Source: JASHVB01 sp963780805 (GTDB lineage: Bacteria > Pseudomonadota > Alphaproteobacteria > Acetobacterales > Acetobacteraceae). Taken from it: DNA of 64,000 nucleotides. Where the stretch lies: NCBI GenBank assembly GCA_963780805.1, contig CAWADP010000010.1, positions 372,001-436,000 on the forward strand, in the 5' to 3' direction. Position numbers and translations under genes: made by a program. Below, one piece after another: positions 18,384 through 27,104 of this stretch. The notes beneath the pieces were generated by a model, which did no database searches, was not told the DNA's origin, and was given only the letters and a program-made list of their open reading frames with translations. Position 1 is the first letter of the stretch. Every line of letters begins with the position of its first letter.

Positions 18384-19085
18384 ATGCGCCTGCTCATCAT
18401 CGAGGATGATAGCCGCGCCGCACGCTACCTGATGCGCGGCTTGAGCGAGAGCGGCCATGTCGTTGATCACGTTGCGGATGGCGAGACCGGTCTCGCTCTT
18501 GCACTAGAGGGGATCTACGACGCCCTGATCGTGGACCGGCGCCTGCCGGCGCTGGACGGACTGACACTGGTGCGTCGATTGCGCGCGGAGAAGGCCGAGG
18601 TGCCGGTGCTGATGTTGAGTGCGGTCGACAGCTCGCTGGACAAGGTGGCAGGCTTGCAGGCCGGCTGTGATGATTATCTGGCCAAGCCCTACGCCTTTGC
18701 CGAAGTGCTGGCGCGGCTGGAGGCATTGGCGCGCCGTGCGGATCGCACGCAGCGTCTGAGGGTGCTGCGCGTCGCCGACCTGGAACTGGATACCCATGCG
18801 CGCCAGGTCAGCCGTGCGGGTCGGCCACTACGGCTGCAACACCGCGAATGCCTGTTGCTGGAACAATTGATGCGCCACGCGGGGCAGGTGGTAACCCGAT
18901 CGATGCTGATGGAAGCGGCTTGGGATTACGATTTCGAACCGCGCGGCAATATCATCGACATGCACATGCACCGGATTAGACAAAAAGTCGATCACGGGTT
19001 CGCTTACCCGCTGGTCCATACCATATTAGGAGCTGGGTACATGATTCGCGAGCCGGCCGAAGGCGAGAAGGCGTCCGGGCCATAG
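18384..19085 (+). CDS. OmpR/PhoB-family response regulator, no adjacent kinase
   Basis: A 233-residue regulator with acidic pair E7-D8-D9, phospho-acceptor D51 (LIVDRRLPALDG), K101 (LAKPY) and a C-terminal winged helix (LELDTHARQVSRAG ... NIIDMHMHRIRQKVDHGF). It is divergent from the other two-component pair. The next gene downstream is engB on the opposite strand, so it has no kinase of its own here; it may share the kinase at 16193 or have a distant one. Confidence 0.9.
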   Translation: MRLLIIEDDSRAARYLMRGLSESGHVVDHVADGETGLALALEGIYDALIVDRRLPALDGLTLVRRLRAEKAEVPVLMLSAVDSSLDKVAGLQAGCDDYLAKPYAFAEVLARLEALARRADRTQRLRVLRVADLELDTHARQVSRAGRPLRLQHRECLLLEQLMRHAGQVVTRSMLMEAAWDYDFEPRGNIIDMHMHRIRQKVDHGFAYPLVHTILGAGYMIREPAEGEKASGP

Positions 19086-19153
19086 GGTCTCTCTCCGTCT
19101 GTAGCCTTGTACGCTACCTCCCAATGGGTCAGCATTCTTTTCCATTCAGCCAG

Positions 19154-19888
19154 TCAGGCGGCCAGCGCCGCCAGTGCGGCCCGCAGTTCCGGAATTCCCT
19201 CGCCGCTCTCGCTGCTGGTGGGCAGCACGTCCGGATGCGCCGCGGGATGCGCGCGTGCCAGCCGCTCCGCTTCATCCCGCTTGCGTGCCAGCGCCGGCGG
19301 CTTCACCGCGTCGATCTTGGTCAGCACGAGCTGGTATGCGACAGCGGCGCGGTCCAACAGATCCAGCACCGCGGTATCGGCCGGCTTGATCTCGATGCGC
19401 GCGTCGAGCAGCAGCATAACGCGGCGTAGCGTCGGGCGGCCACGCAGGAAGTCGAACATCAGGCCCTGCCAGTCTGCCTTCACGTCCTGCGGCGCGCGCG
19501 CGTAGCCGTAGCCCGGCATGTCCACCAGCGTCAGCCGGCCCGCCAGGTCGAAGAAGTTCAGCTGCCGTGTGCGCCCGGGCGCGGCGGAGACCCGGGCAAG
19601 CGCGTGCCGCCCGGTCAGGGCGTTCAGCAGCGACGACTTCCCCACGTTGGAGCGACCGGCGAAGGCGACCTCCGGTCCGGCAGGTGCCGGAAGGTGGTCG
19701 AGCGCCTGGGCCGCCTGCACGAAGTGGCACGCACCGGCGAAGAGGACGCGGCCGGCTTCGAGGTCTTCCGGGTCGGGGGCGGCGTGGGGGGCGGGAGGGG
19801 TGAGAATGGCAACACTGGCACCCTCTCCCCTTGAGGGAGGGGGCTGGGGGAAGGGGTGCGTGCCGCCGGAAGTTCGAGGGTTACGCAT
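19154..19888 (-). CDS. engB: ribosome biogenesis GTPase YihA/EngB with repeat-derived N-terminus
   Basis: P-loop GTPase needed for 50S subunit assembly. G1 GRSNVGKSS at 78-86, G3 DMPGYG, G4 TKID and G5-like SSESGEG are present. The domain normally starts about 30 residues before G1. In this frame the only standard start codon is ATG 19888, inside a family B palindrome, so the first 25 residues are encoded by the repeat. The true start could be an ATT near 19807 if the family length is kept. It is the last gene of the rpmH-rnpA-yidD-yidC-engB series. Confidence 0.9.
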   Translation of the reverse strand: MRNPRTSGGTHPFPQPPPSRGEGASVAILTPPAPHAAPDPEDLEAGRVLFAGACHFVQAAQALDHLPAPAGPEVAFAGRSNVGKSSLLNALTGRHALARVSAAPGRTRQLNFFDLAGRLTLVDMPGYGYARAPQDVKADWQGLMFDFLRGRPTLRRVMLLLDARIEIKPADTAVLDLLDRAAVAYQLVLTKIDAVKPPALARKRDEAERLARAHPAAHPDVLPTSSESGEGIPELRAALAALAA

Positions 19889-19924
19889 CCCTCCCTCCAG
19901 CCCCCTCCCTCAACGGGAGGGGGA
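19822..19924. repeat. family B GC-rich palindrome overlapping engB start
   Basis: CCCTCTCCCCTTGAGGGAGGGGGCTGGGGGAAGGGG on the left and CCCTCCCTCCAGCCCCCTCCCTCAACGGGAGGGGG on the right flank GTGCGTGCCGCCGGAAGTTCGAGGGTTACGC. It fills the yidC-engB gap and reaches into the engB reading frame. Confidence 0.75.
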
Positions 19925-19948
19925 GTGCTGTCGCCCTTGTTCCGCCTG

Positions 19949-21718
19949 TCACGTCCGTGCCAATCCGGGCCGTGCCAGGTGCGTGCGGCGCATGATGAGC
20001 CATTGCTGTCCGACCGAGCACAGATTGTTCCACGTCCAATAGATCACCAGGCCAGCTGGGAAGTTCGCCAGCATGAACATGAAGATCAGCGGCATGAACT
20101 GGAACAGTTTGGCCTGCATCGGATCGGGCGGGGGCGGATTCAGCTTCTGCTGCAGGTACATCGTGCCGCCCATGATCAGCGGCCACAGGCCCAGGTGCAG
20201 GTAGGGTGTGATCGTCGCAGGGTTGAACGGTATCAGTCCGAACAGATTGAACAGGTTGGTCGGGTCCGGCTGCGACAGATCGTGGATCCAGCCGAAGAAC
20301 GGTGCCTGCCGCATCTCGATCGTGGTGAAGATGACGACATAGAGCGAGATGAACACCGGAATCTGCACTATCATCGGCAGGCAGCCGGACGCGGGGTTCA
20401 CCTTCTCCGCGCGGTACATCCCCATCATTTCCTGTTGCAGCTTCTGCGGATCGTCCTTCAGCCGTTCGCGCAGCGCCTGCATCTTCGGCCCGAGCAACTT
20501 CATCTTGCTCATAGACCGGTAAGAATAGTTCGCCAACGGAAAGAACAGGATCTTGACGCAGGTGGTGAAGGCGATGATCGCCAGGCCGAAATTCCCCAGC
20601 AGGTTGTTCAGCCAGTCGAGGCAATAGAAGATCGGCCGCGCCAGCAGATAGAACCAGCCGAAATCCACCGCCTTGCCGAAGTTGGGGATCTGGTATTGGG
20701 CCTGGTAGCGGTCCAGCAGCGTCAGCTCCTTGGCGCCGGCGAAGGCGTGCCATCGCAGGCTGGCGGCAGCGCCGGGCGCCACCGTGGCTGGATCCTGCGC
20801 GATGAAGCCAACCTGATAAGCGCCGTCGCCTTCGTCGATGTAGCGGAAGGTCAGCCGCGCCAGCAGCGATTGCTGGGGCACCAGCGCGGTTAGCCAGTAT
20901 TTGTCGGTGATGCCGCCCCAGCCGCCGGTCGACGTTTCGTCATAGGCGATCCCGTCCGCCTTCTTGCCCTTCGACTTAGCCGTCGCATAGGTCATGCTGT
21001 GCAGCGTGCTCTTGGTGACGCCGGTCAGTCCCTGGCTGACGCCGCCGTAGAGCGAGGTGAAGCCCTCGTTCTTCGGCGTGTAGTCGCGGCGGACGCGGGC
21101 CCAGGGGTACAGCGTCACCGGCTGGCCGGTCGCGTTCTTCACCGACTGGGTGACGCCGAACATGTAGTCGTCATCGACCGTAAGCAGGAGCTGGAAGGTT
21201 AGCCCCTGGCCGTTGTCCCAGGACAGGGTGATCGGATGGCCCGGGCCCAGCGTGTCGGCCGATGCCCGCCAGACGGTGTCGTTGTCCGGCACCTTGACCA
21301 TGCTGCCCGGCCCTGCCGCCCAGCCGTACTGTATGTAGTAGGGCGTGGTCGTGGACAGCGGGTCCAGCAATTGCACATGCGGCGCGTTCGGGGCGAGCGT
21401 TTCGCGGTAGTCGTTCAGTGTCAGGTCGTCGATCCGCGCACCGAGCAAGCTGATCGAGCCGGACACGCTGGGCGCCACGATCTTCACGCGCGGCACATTC
21501 TTCGGCGCGCTGGTGGCGCCGGCCGGTGCGGCGGCGGCGAGCGTGCCTGCCGATGGCGCGGGCGTCCCCGGTGCGGCCCCCGGTGCGGCCTGATGGCTGG
21601 CGACTGGCGCAGGCGGCGGGGCCGGCGGATGCGGCAGATGCGGCGCGACCAGGAACTCGAAGCCGAGCAGGATCGCGATCGATAGCGCGATCGCGAGGAT
21701 AAGGCGCTGCTGGTCCAT
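19949..21718 (-). CDS. yidC: membrane protein insertase YidC
   Basis: 589 residues, typical of Gram-negative YidC. An N-terminal membrane helix (LILAIALSIAILLGFEFLV) is followed by a Pro/Ala-rich linker, the periplasmic P1 domain (about 75-345) and the insertase core with the 60KD_IMP helices (FGLAIIAFTTCVKILFFPLANYSYRSMSKMK with the groove arginine; GCLPMIVQIPVFISLYVVIF; FMPLIFMFMLANFPAGLVIYWTWNNL). It inserts and folds inner-membrane proteins with or without SecYEG. Start ATG 21718 shares one base with the yidD stop (TGATG), so translation is coupled. Confidence 0.96.
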   Translation of the reverse strand: MDQQRLILAIALSIAILLGFEFLVAPHLPHPPAPPPAPVASHQAAPGAAPGTPAPSAGTLAAAAPAGATSAPKNVPRVKIVAPSVSGSISLLGARIDDLTLNDYRETLAPNAPHVQLLDPLSTTTPYYIQYGWAAGPGSMVKVPDNDTVWRASADTLGPGHPITLSWDNGQGLTFQLLLTVDDDYMFGVTQSVKNATGQPVTLYPWARVRRDYTPKNEGFTSLYGGVSQGLTGVTKSTLHSMTYATAKSKGKKADGIAYDETSTGGWGGITDKYWLTALVPQQSLLARLTFRYIDEGDGAYQVGFIAQDPATVAPGAAASLRWHAFAGAKELTLLDRYQAQYQIPNFGKAVDFGWFYLLARPIFYCLDWLNNLLGNFGLAIIAFTTCVKILFFPLANYSYRSMSKMKLLGPKMQALRERLKDDPQKLQQEMMGMYRAEKVNPASGCLPMIVQIPVFISLYVVIFTTIEMRQAPFFGWIHDLSQPDPTNLFNLFGLIPFNPATITPYLHLGLWPLIMGGTMYLQQKLNPPPPDPMQAKLFQFMPLIFMFMLANFPAGLVIYWTWNNLCSVGQQWLIMRRTHLARPGLART

Positions 21719-22005
21719 CAAACCCTCATGTTGTCGCCCGCCGGCGCGGTGGCCGGCTTGGGGGCCGGCTTGGGGGCGGGCTTGGGGGGTGGTACCGGAT
21801 CATAGCCGCTGTCGCACCACGGGTTGCAGCGCAGGATGCGGCGCGCCGCCAGCCCACTGCCGCGTAGCGCGCCATGGGTGCGGAACGCCTCGATCGCGTA
21901 GTCGCTGCAGCTTGGCCAGAAGCGGCAGTTGGCGCCGATCACCGGGCGGATGGTCCATTGATAGGCGCGCACGGCGCCGACCGCGACATGGGCCGCTGGC
22001 GTCAC
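21718..22005 (-). CDS. yidD: membrane protein insertion efficiency factor YidD
   Basis: 95 residues with the family core VGAVRAYQWTIRPVIGANCRFWPSCSDYAIEAF and LRCNPWCDSGYDPVP, the cysteines being diagnostic. The C-terminus has a KPAP repeat tail (three copies). Start is a GTG at 22005 that overlaps the rnpA stop (GTGA). Peripheral inner-membrane protein that aids YidC/Sec insertion. Confidence 0.93.
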   Translation of the reverse strand: MTPAAHVAVGAVRAYQWTIRPVIGANCRFWPSCSDYAIEAFRTHGALRGSGLAARRILRCNPWCDSGYDPVPPPKPAPKPAPKPATAPAGDNMRV

Positions 22006-22406
22006 CGCACGCCCGCCTTGGCCAGCGCTTGCTCCAGGTCCGCCCGCAGGCTGGCGAAATCGCGCGCGCGGGTTGCGTCACGGCCGACCAGCACAAGGTC
22101 CACGCCGGTCAGCGCCCGTTCCCGCAGCAGCAGACGGGCGGCCTCCTTCAAACGGCGGCGGGTACGGTTGCGGATCACGGCGTTGCCGACCTTCTTCGTC
22201 ACGGTAAAGCCCAGCCGGGCTGGCGTGTCATCGCCGCGCTGCAACGCTTGCAGCACAAGGCCCGGCATCGCGGCCCGCCGGCCCTTGGCGGCGACGCGCA
22301 GGAACTCGGGACGGCGTCGCAGGCGGCCAGCGGCGAGTCTTCCGGGGTCGCCCGTGGGGTCGCAAGTGGGGTCGCCAGTGGAGGAGCTGATAGGGCGGGT
22401 GGGCAT
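22002..22406 (-). CDS. rnpA: ribonuclease P protein component
   Basis: 134 residues. The C5 protein signature RNRTRRRLKEAAR (RNR motif) is present, preceded by GFTVTKKVGNAVI. It binds the RNase P RNA and helps cut tRNA 5' leaders. AGGAGG lies 6 bases before ATG 22406. The first 20 residues (TGDPTCDPTGDP) are a short repeat added before the normal RLRRRPEF start. Confidence 0.95.
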   Translation of the reverse strand: MPTRPISSSTGDPTCDPTGDPGRLAAGRLRRRPEFLRVAAKGRRAAMPGLVLQALQRGDDTPARLGFTVTKKVGNAVIRNRTRRRLKEAARLLLRERALTGVDLVLVGRDATRARDFASLRADLEQALAKAGVR

Positions 22407-22453
22407 GGCGGCCTCCTGTTGGTCGGGGCCGGAATCGCCTGGCCCGCCCGGGC

Positions 22454-22588
22454 TCAGGCAGACAGGCGCTTGCGGCCCTTGGCCCGGCGGTTCGCCAGCA
22501 CCTTCCGTCCGCCGACGGTGGCCATCCGGGCGCGAAAGCCGTGCCGGCGCTTGCGGACCAGCTTCGACGGTTGATAGGTGCGCTTCAC
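22454..22588 (-). CDS. rpmH: 50S ribosomal protein L34
   Basis: A 44-residue basic protein beginning MKRTYQPSKLVRKRRHGFRA, then MATVGGRKVLANRRAKGRKR, the standard L34 sequence. The start codon is GTG at 22588 with GGAGAG 6 bases upstream. It heads the cluster rnpA-yidD-yidC-engB. dnaA, which often lies on the other side in bacteria, is not here. Confidence 0.96.
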   Translation of the reverse strand: MKRTYQPSKLVRKRRHGFRARMATVGGRKVLANRRAKGRKRLSA

Positions 22589-23030
22589 GAGGCTGCTCTC
22601 CGGTCGGGGGTCAATCGCGCGAACGCTACCGCGCCTTGGGGGCGGTTCGTCGCAGGCGGCGGCTTATAGGGGCGGGGCCCCAGGGCGTCAATGAGCAGGG
22701 CTCAATGAGCAGGGCGCAATGAGGTGGTGTAACACCGACCGTTGGATTGACCCATCTCGGCGAGGCGATCAGTTCTGTGTCATGACTGGGCTTGGCCGGC
22801 TTGGCCGGCTTGGCCCGGTCACCCGCGTCTTTGCCGCTTGCACCACCGCAGGACGTGGGTGGCCGCAGCCGAGCGCGGCCATGACACGGAGAATCACCGT
22901 TAACGGCGGTTGGATAAGTGACGGGGCGCAGGCGGCGGGACCGCAAATGACGTGGGGAGCGGCGTCGGTACGGCCAAGGCGCCGTGGACGTTGCCTGGGC
23001 GGCGGGCTTGCGGCATGACGGCGGCCCTGC
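22589..23030. other. intergenic region with short tandem repeats
   Basis: Between divergent rpmH and a glycosyltransferase gene. It holds about 2.5 copies of a 14-base unit (CAATGAGCAGGGCT) at 22689-22722 and three copies of GGCTTGGCC at 22790-22815. Promoters for both flanking genes should be here. No ORF looks coding. I saw no DnaA-box cluster that would mark an origin. Confidence 0.4.
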
Positions 23031-24251
23031 ATGAGCGACCTCCCCGTCCTCTCGATCGCACGTACCGACTCGCGCCGGCCTCTGGTGTTTTCCTGGGGGG
23101 TGTCGAGCTATTTCGGTTGGGGCGTCTACGGCCTTAACCTGATGCTGCACCTGGCGGACCACCCGGAGGTGGCGCCCTGCTGTGCCATTCCCTTCGGCCC
23201 CGCCGACGTCGCACTTGACCCGTTGCGCGAACGGCGCCTCGCGGCACTGGCCCAGGACTCGATGCCGCTATGGTCCGCGCTCGGCCAATCCGGGAGCGAC
23301 TGGGCGAAGATCGATCACCCCCTGCTGGAGGGGCTGGGCATCGACCTGTTGCCCTCGACCAGCGCGCACGGAAAATCGCTGATCGGCCGTCCGTCGATCG
23401 GCGTGGTGTTCCTGGAGCAAGCGACGCTGACCCCGGAAGGGCGGCAGCGGGCGGACCGGTTCGCACTGATCGTCGCCGGATCGCGCTGGAACGAGCAGGT
23501 GCTGCGCCGGCAGGGCGTGCGGACGGTGACGACGGTGCTGCAGGGGGTCGATACGGCGTTGTATCATCCCGCCCCGCGCACCGGCCTTTTCCCCGGCCGA
23601 TTCGTGATCTTTTCCGGCGGCAAGCTGGAGTACCGCAAGGGCCAGGACCTGGCGCTGGCAGCATTCCGCGCCTTCCGCCAACGGCATCCCGAGGCACTGC
23701 TGATCACCGCCTGGCATTCGCCCTGGACGCAGTTCGTGGCGCACGCGGTTGGCTATCCGGGTATCGTCCCTCCGCCGCGCGGCCCCGACGGCATTCCGGA
23801 CGTGGTTGGCTGGGCGGTGGCAAACGGTATCCCGGAGGATGCCGTCATCGCCATCCAGCACGTCCCAAACCTGGTGATGCCGCAGGTGGTGCGCGAGGCG
23901 GACGTTGCCCTATTCCCCAATCGCTGCGAGGGCGGCACCAACCTGGTGGCCATGGAATGCCTGGCCTGCGGCATCCCGACGATCATGTCGGCGAACACCG
24001 GACACCTGGATCTTCTGCGGCACGACATCGCGCTTCCGCTGGAGCGGCAGGGACAGCCACAGAGCATGGTCTTCGACACGACCGACTGGGGCGAGAGCGA
24101 CGTGGAGGAAATGGTCGAGAAGCTGGAGGCGGTGTGGCGCGACCGCGCCGCCGCCGCCGCGCTGGGCGAGCGCGCCGCGCGGTTCATGGCCGGAATGACC
24201 TGGACCGCGCAGTTGCACCTGCTGCTGCGAGCGATCGACCCGTTCATATGA
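23031..24251 (+). CDS. glycosyltransferase family 4-like protein
   Basis: 406 residues with a GT-B fold layout. The C-terminal Rossmann domain is recognisable: FVIFSGGKLEYRKGQDLALAAF (about 183-204) and VALFPNRCEGGTNLVAMECLACGIPTIMSANTGH (about 290-325), the E-x7-E nucleotide-sugar site. The start VFSWGVSSYFGWGVYGLNL resembles the N-terminal acceptor domain. Likely cytoplasmic or membrane-associated, adding a sugar to a polysaccharide or glycan. It stands alone, so the acceptor is unknown. Confidence 0.82.
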   Translation: MSDLPVLSIARTDSRRPLVFSWGVSSYFGWGVYGLNLMLHLADHPEVAPCCAIPFGPADVALDPLRERRLAALAQDSMPLWSALGQSGSDWAKIDHPLLEGLGIDLLPSTSAHGKSLIGRPSIGVVFLEQATLTPEGRQRADRFALIVAGSRWNEQVLRRQGVRTVTTVLQGVDTALYHPAPRTGLFPGRFVIFSGGKLEYRKGQDLALAAFRAFRQRHPEALLITAWHSPWTQFVAHAVGYPGIVPPPRGPDGIPDVVGWAVANGIPEDAVIAIQHVPNLVMPQVVREADVALFPNRCEGGTNLVAMECLACGIPTIMSANTGHLDLLRHDIALPLERQGQPQSMVFDTTDWGESDVEEMVEKLEAVWRDRAAAAALGERAARFMAGMTWTAQLHLLLRAIDPFI

Positions 24252-24402
24252 AATCGGCGACGCGCATTGCCGGCAACGCGTGATGCCGTGATCATGACGC
24301 GTCGATGCAATCGGCAAACTTGTCATTGCGAGTTGCGCATCGGCCGGCGCGGCCGTCCCGCCTCGAATCACACGATGGCTGCCGATTGTCATTCTTTTTT
24401 GG

Positions 24403-25083
24403 TTACGCCGCTTCGAGTAATTCGAGCAGCTTCTCGCTCATCCTGATGTAATCTTTGCTACCGGCGATCGCCGCGCTGGTGGCTGTCACCGCGCGCTCTG
24501 CGCTCGCGGCGGGATCAATCCCGCTGAGTGCGGCGCTCTCTGCCGCCAGCGCCGCACTCTCCGCGCTCCAGGCCACGGCGTCCGGCAGGACATCGATGCC
24601 CGACACGGTGTGCATGGCAGCCCTCGCTGCTGATGCTGCGTGTTCGGCTGCGCTTACGTTGATCGGCCGACGATCGATTAGCGGCACCAACGTCTCGGCG
24701 CATCGGGCGACCGCAGCCTTGGTCAGGACGTGATCGAATTCGGCTAGCCCACTCTCCGTCAGCAGCCAGTGCAGGAACTGCCATCCGACCGGGGAAAGAT
24801 CCCTTCCGGGAGCGATCGATGACAGGAACCGCTCCGGCCAGTTCTTCGCGAGCCTGTTGGGCAACCCTTCAAAAATCACATCCTCCAGCCATGCCAGCAT
24901 CTGCGGGATGCCAAGCTCGCGCTCGAAACTCTCGTGGGTCTCTCCGTGGATGGTGCAGCCGACCGCGCAGCCTTTCCCGTTCTCCCAATATCGTCCCTTG
25001 ACGATCTCATCTGCGTCGGCGTGACCAGCCACCCGCGCGAGGTAGTTCGCTTTGATGGAGGGGTCAGAGTGAAATGATAACAT
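24403..25083 (-). CDS. hypothetical protein, alanine-rich C-terminus
   Basis: 226 residues, no signal peptide or membrane segment. The N-terminal half has a distinctive block (IVKGRYWENGKGCAVGCTIHG and HESFERELGIPQMLAWLEDVIFEGLPN ... WPERFLSSI) that I have seen in uncharacterised bacterial and phage-associated proteins. The C-terminal half is a run of alanine/serine helices (AAEHAASAARAAMHTVSG, AWSAESAALAAESAALSG), probably a coiled coil or helical repeat. It is isolated from other genes. Function unknown. Confidence 0.65.
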   Translation of the reverse strand: MLSFHSDPSIKANYLARVAGHADADEIVKGRYWENGKGCAVGCTIHGETHESFERELGIPQMLAWLEDVIFEGLPNRLAKNWPERFLSSIAPGRDLSPVGWQFLHWLLTESGLAEFDHVLTKAAVARCAETLVPLIDRRPINVSAAEHAASAARAAMHTVSGIDVLPDAVAWSAESAALAAESAALSGIDPAASAERAVTATSAAIAGSKDYIRMSEKLLELLEAA

Positions 25084-25873
25084 GATAATCCCTTGCTCGT
25101 TTCATCTACGTGGTGTGGTCGCGTGCACGCCGATTGAAAGCCTCAACTGAAATGCGAGATCTCCGCCATCTTGTTGCATAGATCGGCCCTTATTGGCAAC
25201 AGCCGCTCGGCTGGGTAGCGGTCAGTGCTCACGCCTAGACCGTGGATTCGTTCCCGTGCCCTTCAAATTCAATGCCGCTGGGCGCGAGAGGAGGCCGCGG
25301 CGTTTTGCAATTGGAGATGGTGGCTGCAAAGGTCCTTTTGCAGAGGTGGCCGACACGTGGATGGCAGCCCCAGGGCCGGAACCGGGGTGGAAGGGCAGGG
25401 ACCTGCGGCCGGGGATTCGCATGGTGGTGAAGGCGAAGGCGGGTGAGCCGAACCTGGCACGGACGATCCGGGGCTTGCGCACCCACGAACGGCGGGCTGA
25501 GGCGGGCCGCGCACCGCGGCGGACCCACTGATGGTCGCCGGCCGTTCCTCCGATGCCGGTGGCGGACAATTGTCCAACCAGCTTGAGGGCGGCCTGCGGC
25601 GTGATCGACAGGCTGTCGGCCAGGCCTGGGCGGTGACCGATTGTCATTCCCACGCAAGCGGGGACACATGCCCGACCGGCTTTTGTCGGTATGACGTTGC
25701 GGACCGCTTCTTGCGAGCACCGCGGGGTCTCAAGGTAAGAAAGTTTGCGTTCGGGAATTGATGAAGGACATAAGAGCAATCTCCTGGAGAGTTCGCACAT
25801 CAGTCGCGGGAGATCGCTTCGCTGCGCTCGCAATGACACTGCTGGGCAAGCACCGACCGCCAGCGTCGGAACG
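25084..25873. other. non-coding or decayed region with repeats
   Basis: Nearly 800 bases without a convincing gene. On the minus strand a short stretch (about 25540-25640) reads GLADSLSITPQAALKLVGQL, similar to the C-terminal helix-turn-helix of Fic or DUF1612 proteins, but the frame carries only low-complexity text afterwards; it may be a remnant. A TGTCATTCCCACGCAAGCGGGG-type inverted repeat lies at 25641-25700 and a family A palindrome at 25773-25838. Confidence 0.4.
25773..25838. repeat. family A palindromic repeat, truncated left arm
   Basis: GAGCAATCTCCTGGAGAGTTCGCACATCAGTCGCGGGAGATCGCTTCGCTGCGCTCGCAATGACA. It lies 36 bases past the stop of the SCO1-like gene and is followed by ACCGCCAGCGTCGGAACGC, a tail also found after other copies. 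Confidence 0.75.
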
Positions 25874-26506
25874 CTAGGACATCAGCTTGCTGATCTCGGC
25901 CGCCATGGCGGCGGGCGGTTCATCCGCGCGCACCGGCGCGATGAACTGGCCGTTTGGTCCCATCAGGTAAATGATCGAGCTGTGGTCCATGGAGTAATCG
26001 TTTGGCCCGGGCCCGGTGACGTGTTTGGCGTAGTACACGCGATATTCCCGTGCCACCTTGGCGATCTCGTCCGGCGTGCCGGTCAATCCCACCAGCGCCG
26101 GGCTAAACGCCGCCGTGTACTGCTTCATCACCTGCGGCGTATCGCGCTGCGGATCGACGGTGATGAAGATCGGCGTCAGGTCCTTTGCCTTCGGCCCGAG
26201 CTTGTCGAGCGCCGATGCCACCGCGTTCAGCGTCGTCGGGCACACGTCGGGGCAATAAGTATAGCCGAAATAGACCAGCATATACTTGCCGCGGAACGTG
26301 CGATCGGTCACGGTCGTGCCGCTGCTGCTCTCGAGCGTAAACGACCCGCCGATCGCCGGCCCGCCGGTGGCACCTGTCAGCCAGAGGAACCCGCCGGCAC
26401 CAAGCAGTAGCACCGCCACCAGCAAGCCCGCGACGGCGTAGAGGAACGCCGGCGTCGAACGATGGGGGGCCGATTTTGCCGTACTGCGTTCCGTGGTGTC
26501 GCCCAT
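25874..26506 (-). CDS. SCO1/SenC family copper chaperone
   Basis: 210 residues from ATG 26506 (GGAG upstream). One membrane anchor (about 22-44), then a thioredoxin-fold domain facing the periplasm with the copper ligands C85 and C89 (YFGYTYCPDVCP) and H175 (YSMDHSSII). SCO proteins load the CuA site of cytochrome c oxidase and reduce its cysteines. The PCuAC gene lies 112 bases upstream on the same strand, and the two proteins act together in copper delivery. Confidence 0.92.
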   Translation of the reverse strand: MGDTTERSTAKSAPHRSTPAFLYAVAGLLVAVLLLGAGGFLWLTGATGGPAIGGSFTLESSSGTTVTDRTFRGKYMLVYFGYTYCPDVCPTTLNAVASALDKLGPKAKDLTPIFITVDPQRDTPQVMKQYTAAFSPALVGLTGTPDEIAKVAREYRVYYAKHVTGPGPNDYSMDHSSIIYLMGPNGQFIAPVRADEPPAAMAAEISKLMS

Positions 26507-26618
26507 AACCGTCTCCTGCGCCGGTGCCGCCGCGATGTAGAAGAGTCGCGCCGGGGTCCGCAACCAGGCATATCGCACCGCGGGTATGGCAAATTGCGCA
26601 GCGGCGATCCGGTTGCGG

Positions 26619-27104
26619 CTATTTCGATCCGGAACCGCCCATCGGCATGCCCTGCATGTTCATGCCGCCCATGCCACCGGCGGCCGCGCCCGCTGCCTTC
26701 ACCATCGCCATCGTCGTAACCGAGCCGCCCGTCGCGAAAGTCAGCGTCACGGGGAATTGCGTGTCGGCAACCAGCGCCTGCTTCAGACCCATCAGCATGA
26801 TATGGTAGCCACCCGGCCGCAGCGTCGCCGGCTTACCGGGTGCCACCGGCAGACGCGCGACCGGACGCATCTTCATCACGCCGTTGTCGTTGATCGTCTC
26901 GTGCAGTTCCGCACTTGCCGCTGCCGGTGAGGCAACGCCGGTCAGCGCATTCGGCGCGCCAGTATCGGTGATGGTCAGGTAGACCACACCGGTCGCGCCG
27001 GCGGGCATCGCGCGGGACCAGACATCCTGCACCTGGATACCGGGTGGATCGGCCAGCGCGGCCGCCGACAGCAGAAGCAGTGCGGCGACGAACAGCAAAC
27101 GCAT
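26619..27104 (-). CDS. periplasmic copper chaperone PCuAC
   Basis: 161 residues: Sec signal (MRLLFVAALLLLSAAALA), then the PCu(A)C domain with ligands H68, M77/M79, H101 and M103 (HETINDNGVMKM ... YHIMLMG). The end is a Gly/Met-rich tail (GGMGGMNMQGMPMGG) that could bind extra copper, beyond the usual domain. It hands Cu(I) to SCO1 or to the oxidase. Start at ATG 27104 rather than the longer frame because of the signal peptide. It likely shares a transcript with the SCO1 gene. Confidence 0.92.
   Translation of the reverse strand: MRLLFVAALLLLSAAALADPPGIQVQDVWSRAMPAGATGVVYLTITDTGAPNALTGVASPAAASAELHETINDNGVMKMRPVARLPVAPGKPATLRPGGYHIMLMGLKQALVADTQFPVTLTFATGGSVTTMAMVKAAGAAAGGMGGMNMQGMPMGGSGSK

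Noticed and set aside
22589..23030. Replication origin next to rpmH
   Set aside because: No dnaA, no DnaA-box cluster and no AT-rich unwinding region were seen.
25222..25839. 205-codon minus-strand gene
   Set aside because: It begins inside a family A repeat and is mostly low-complexity; only about 20 residues resemble a helix-turn-helix, so at most a remnant.
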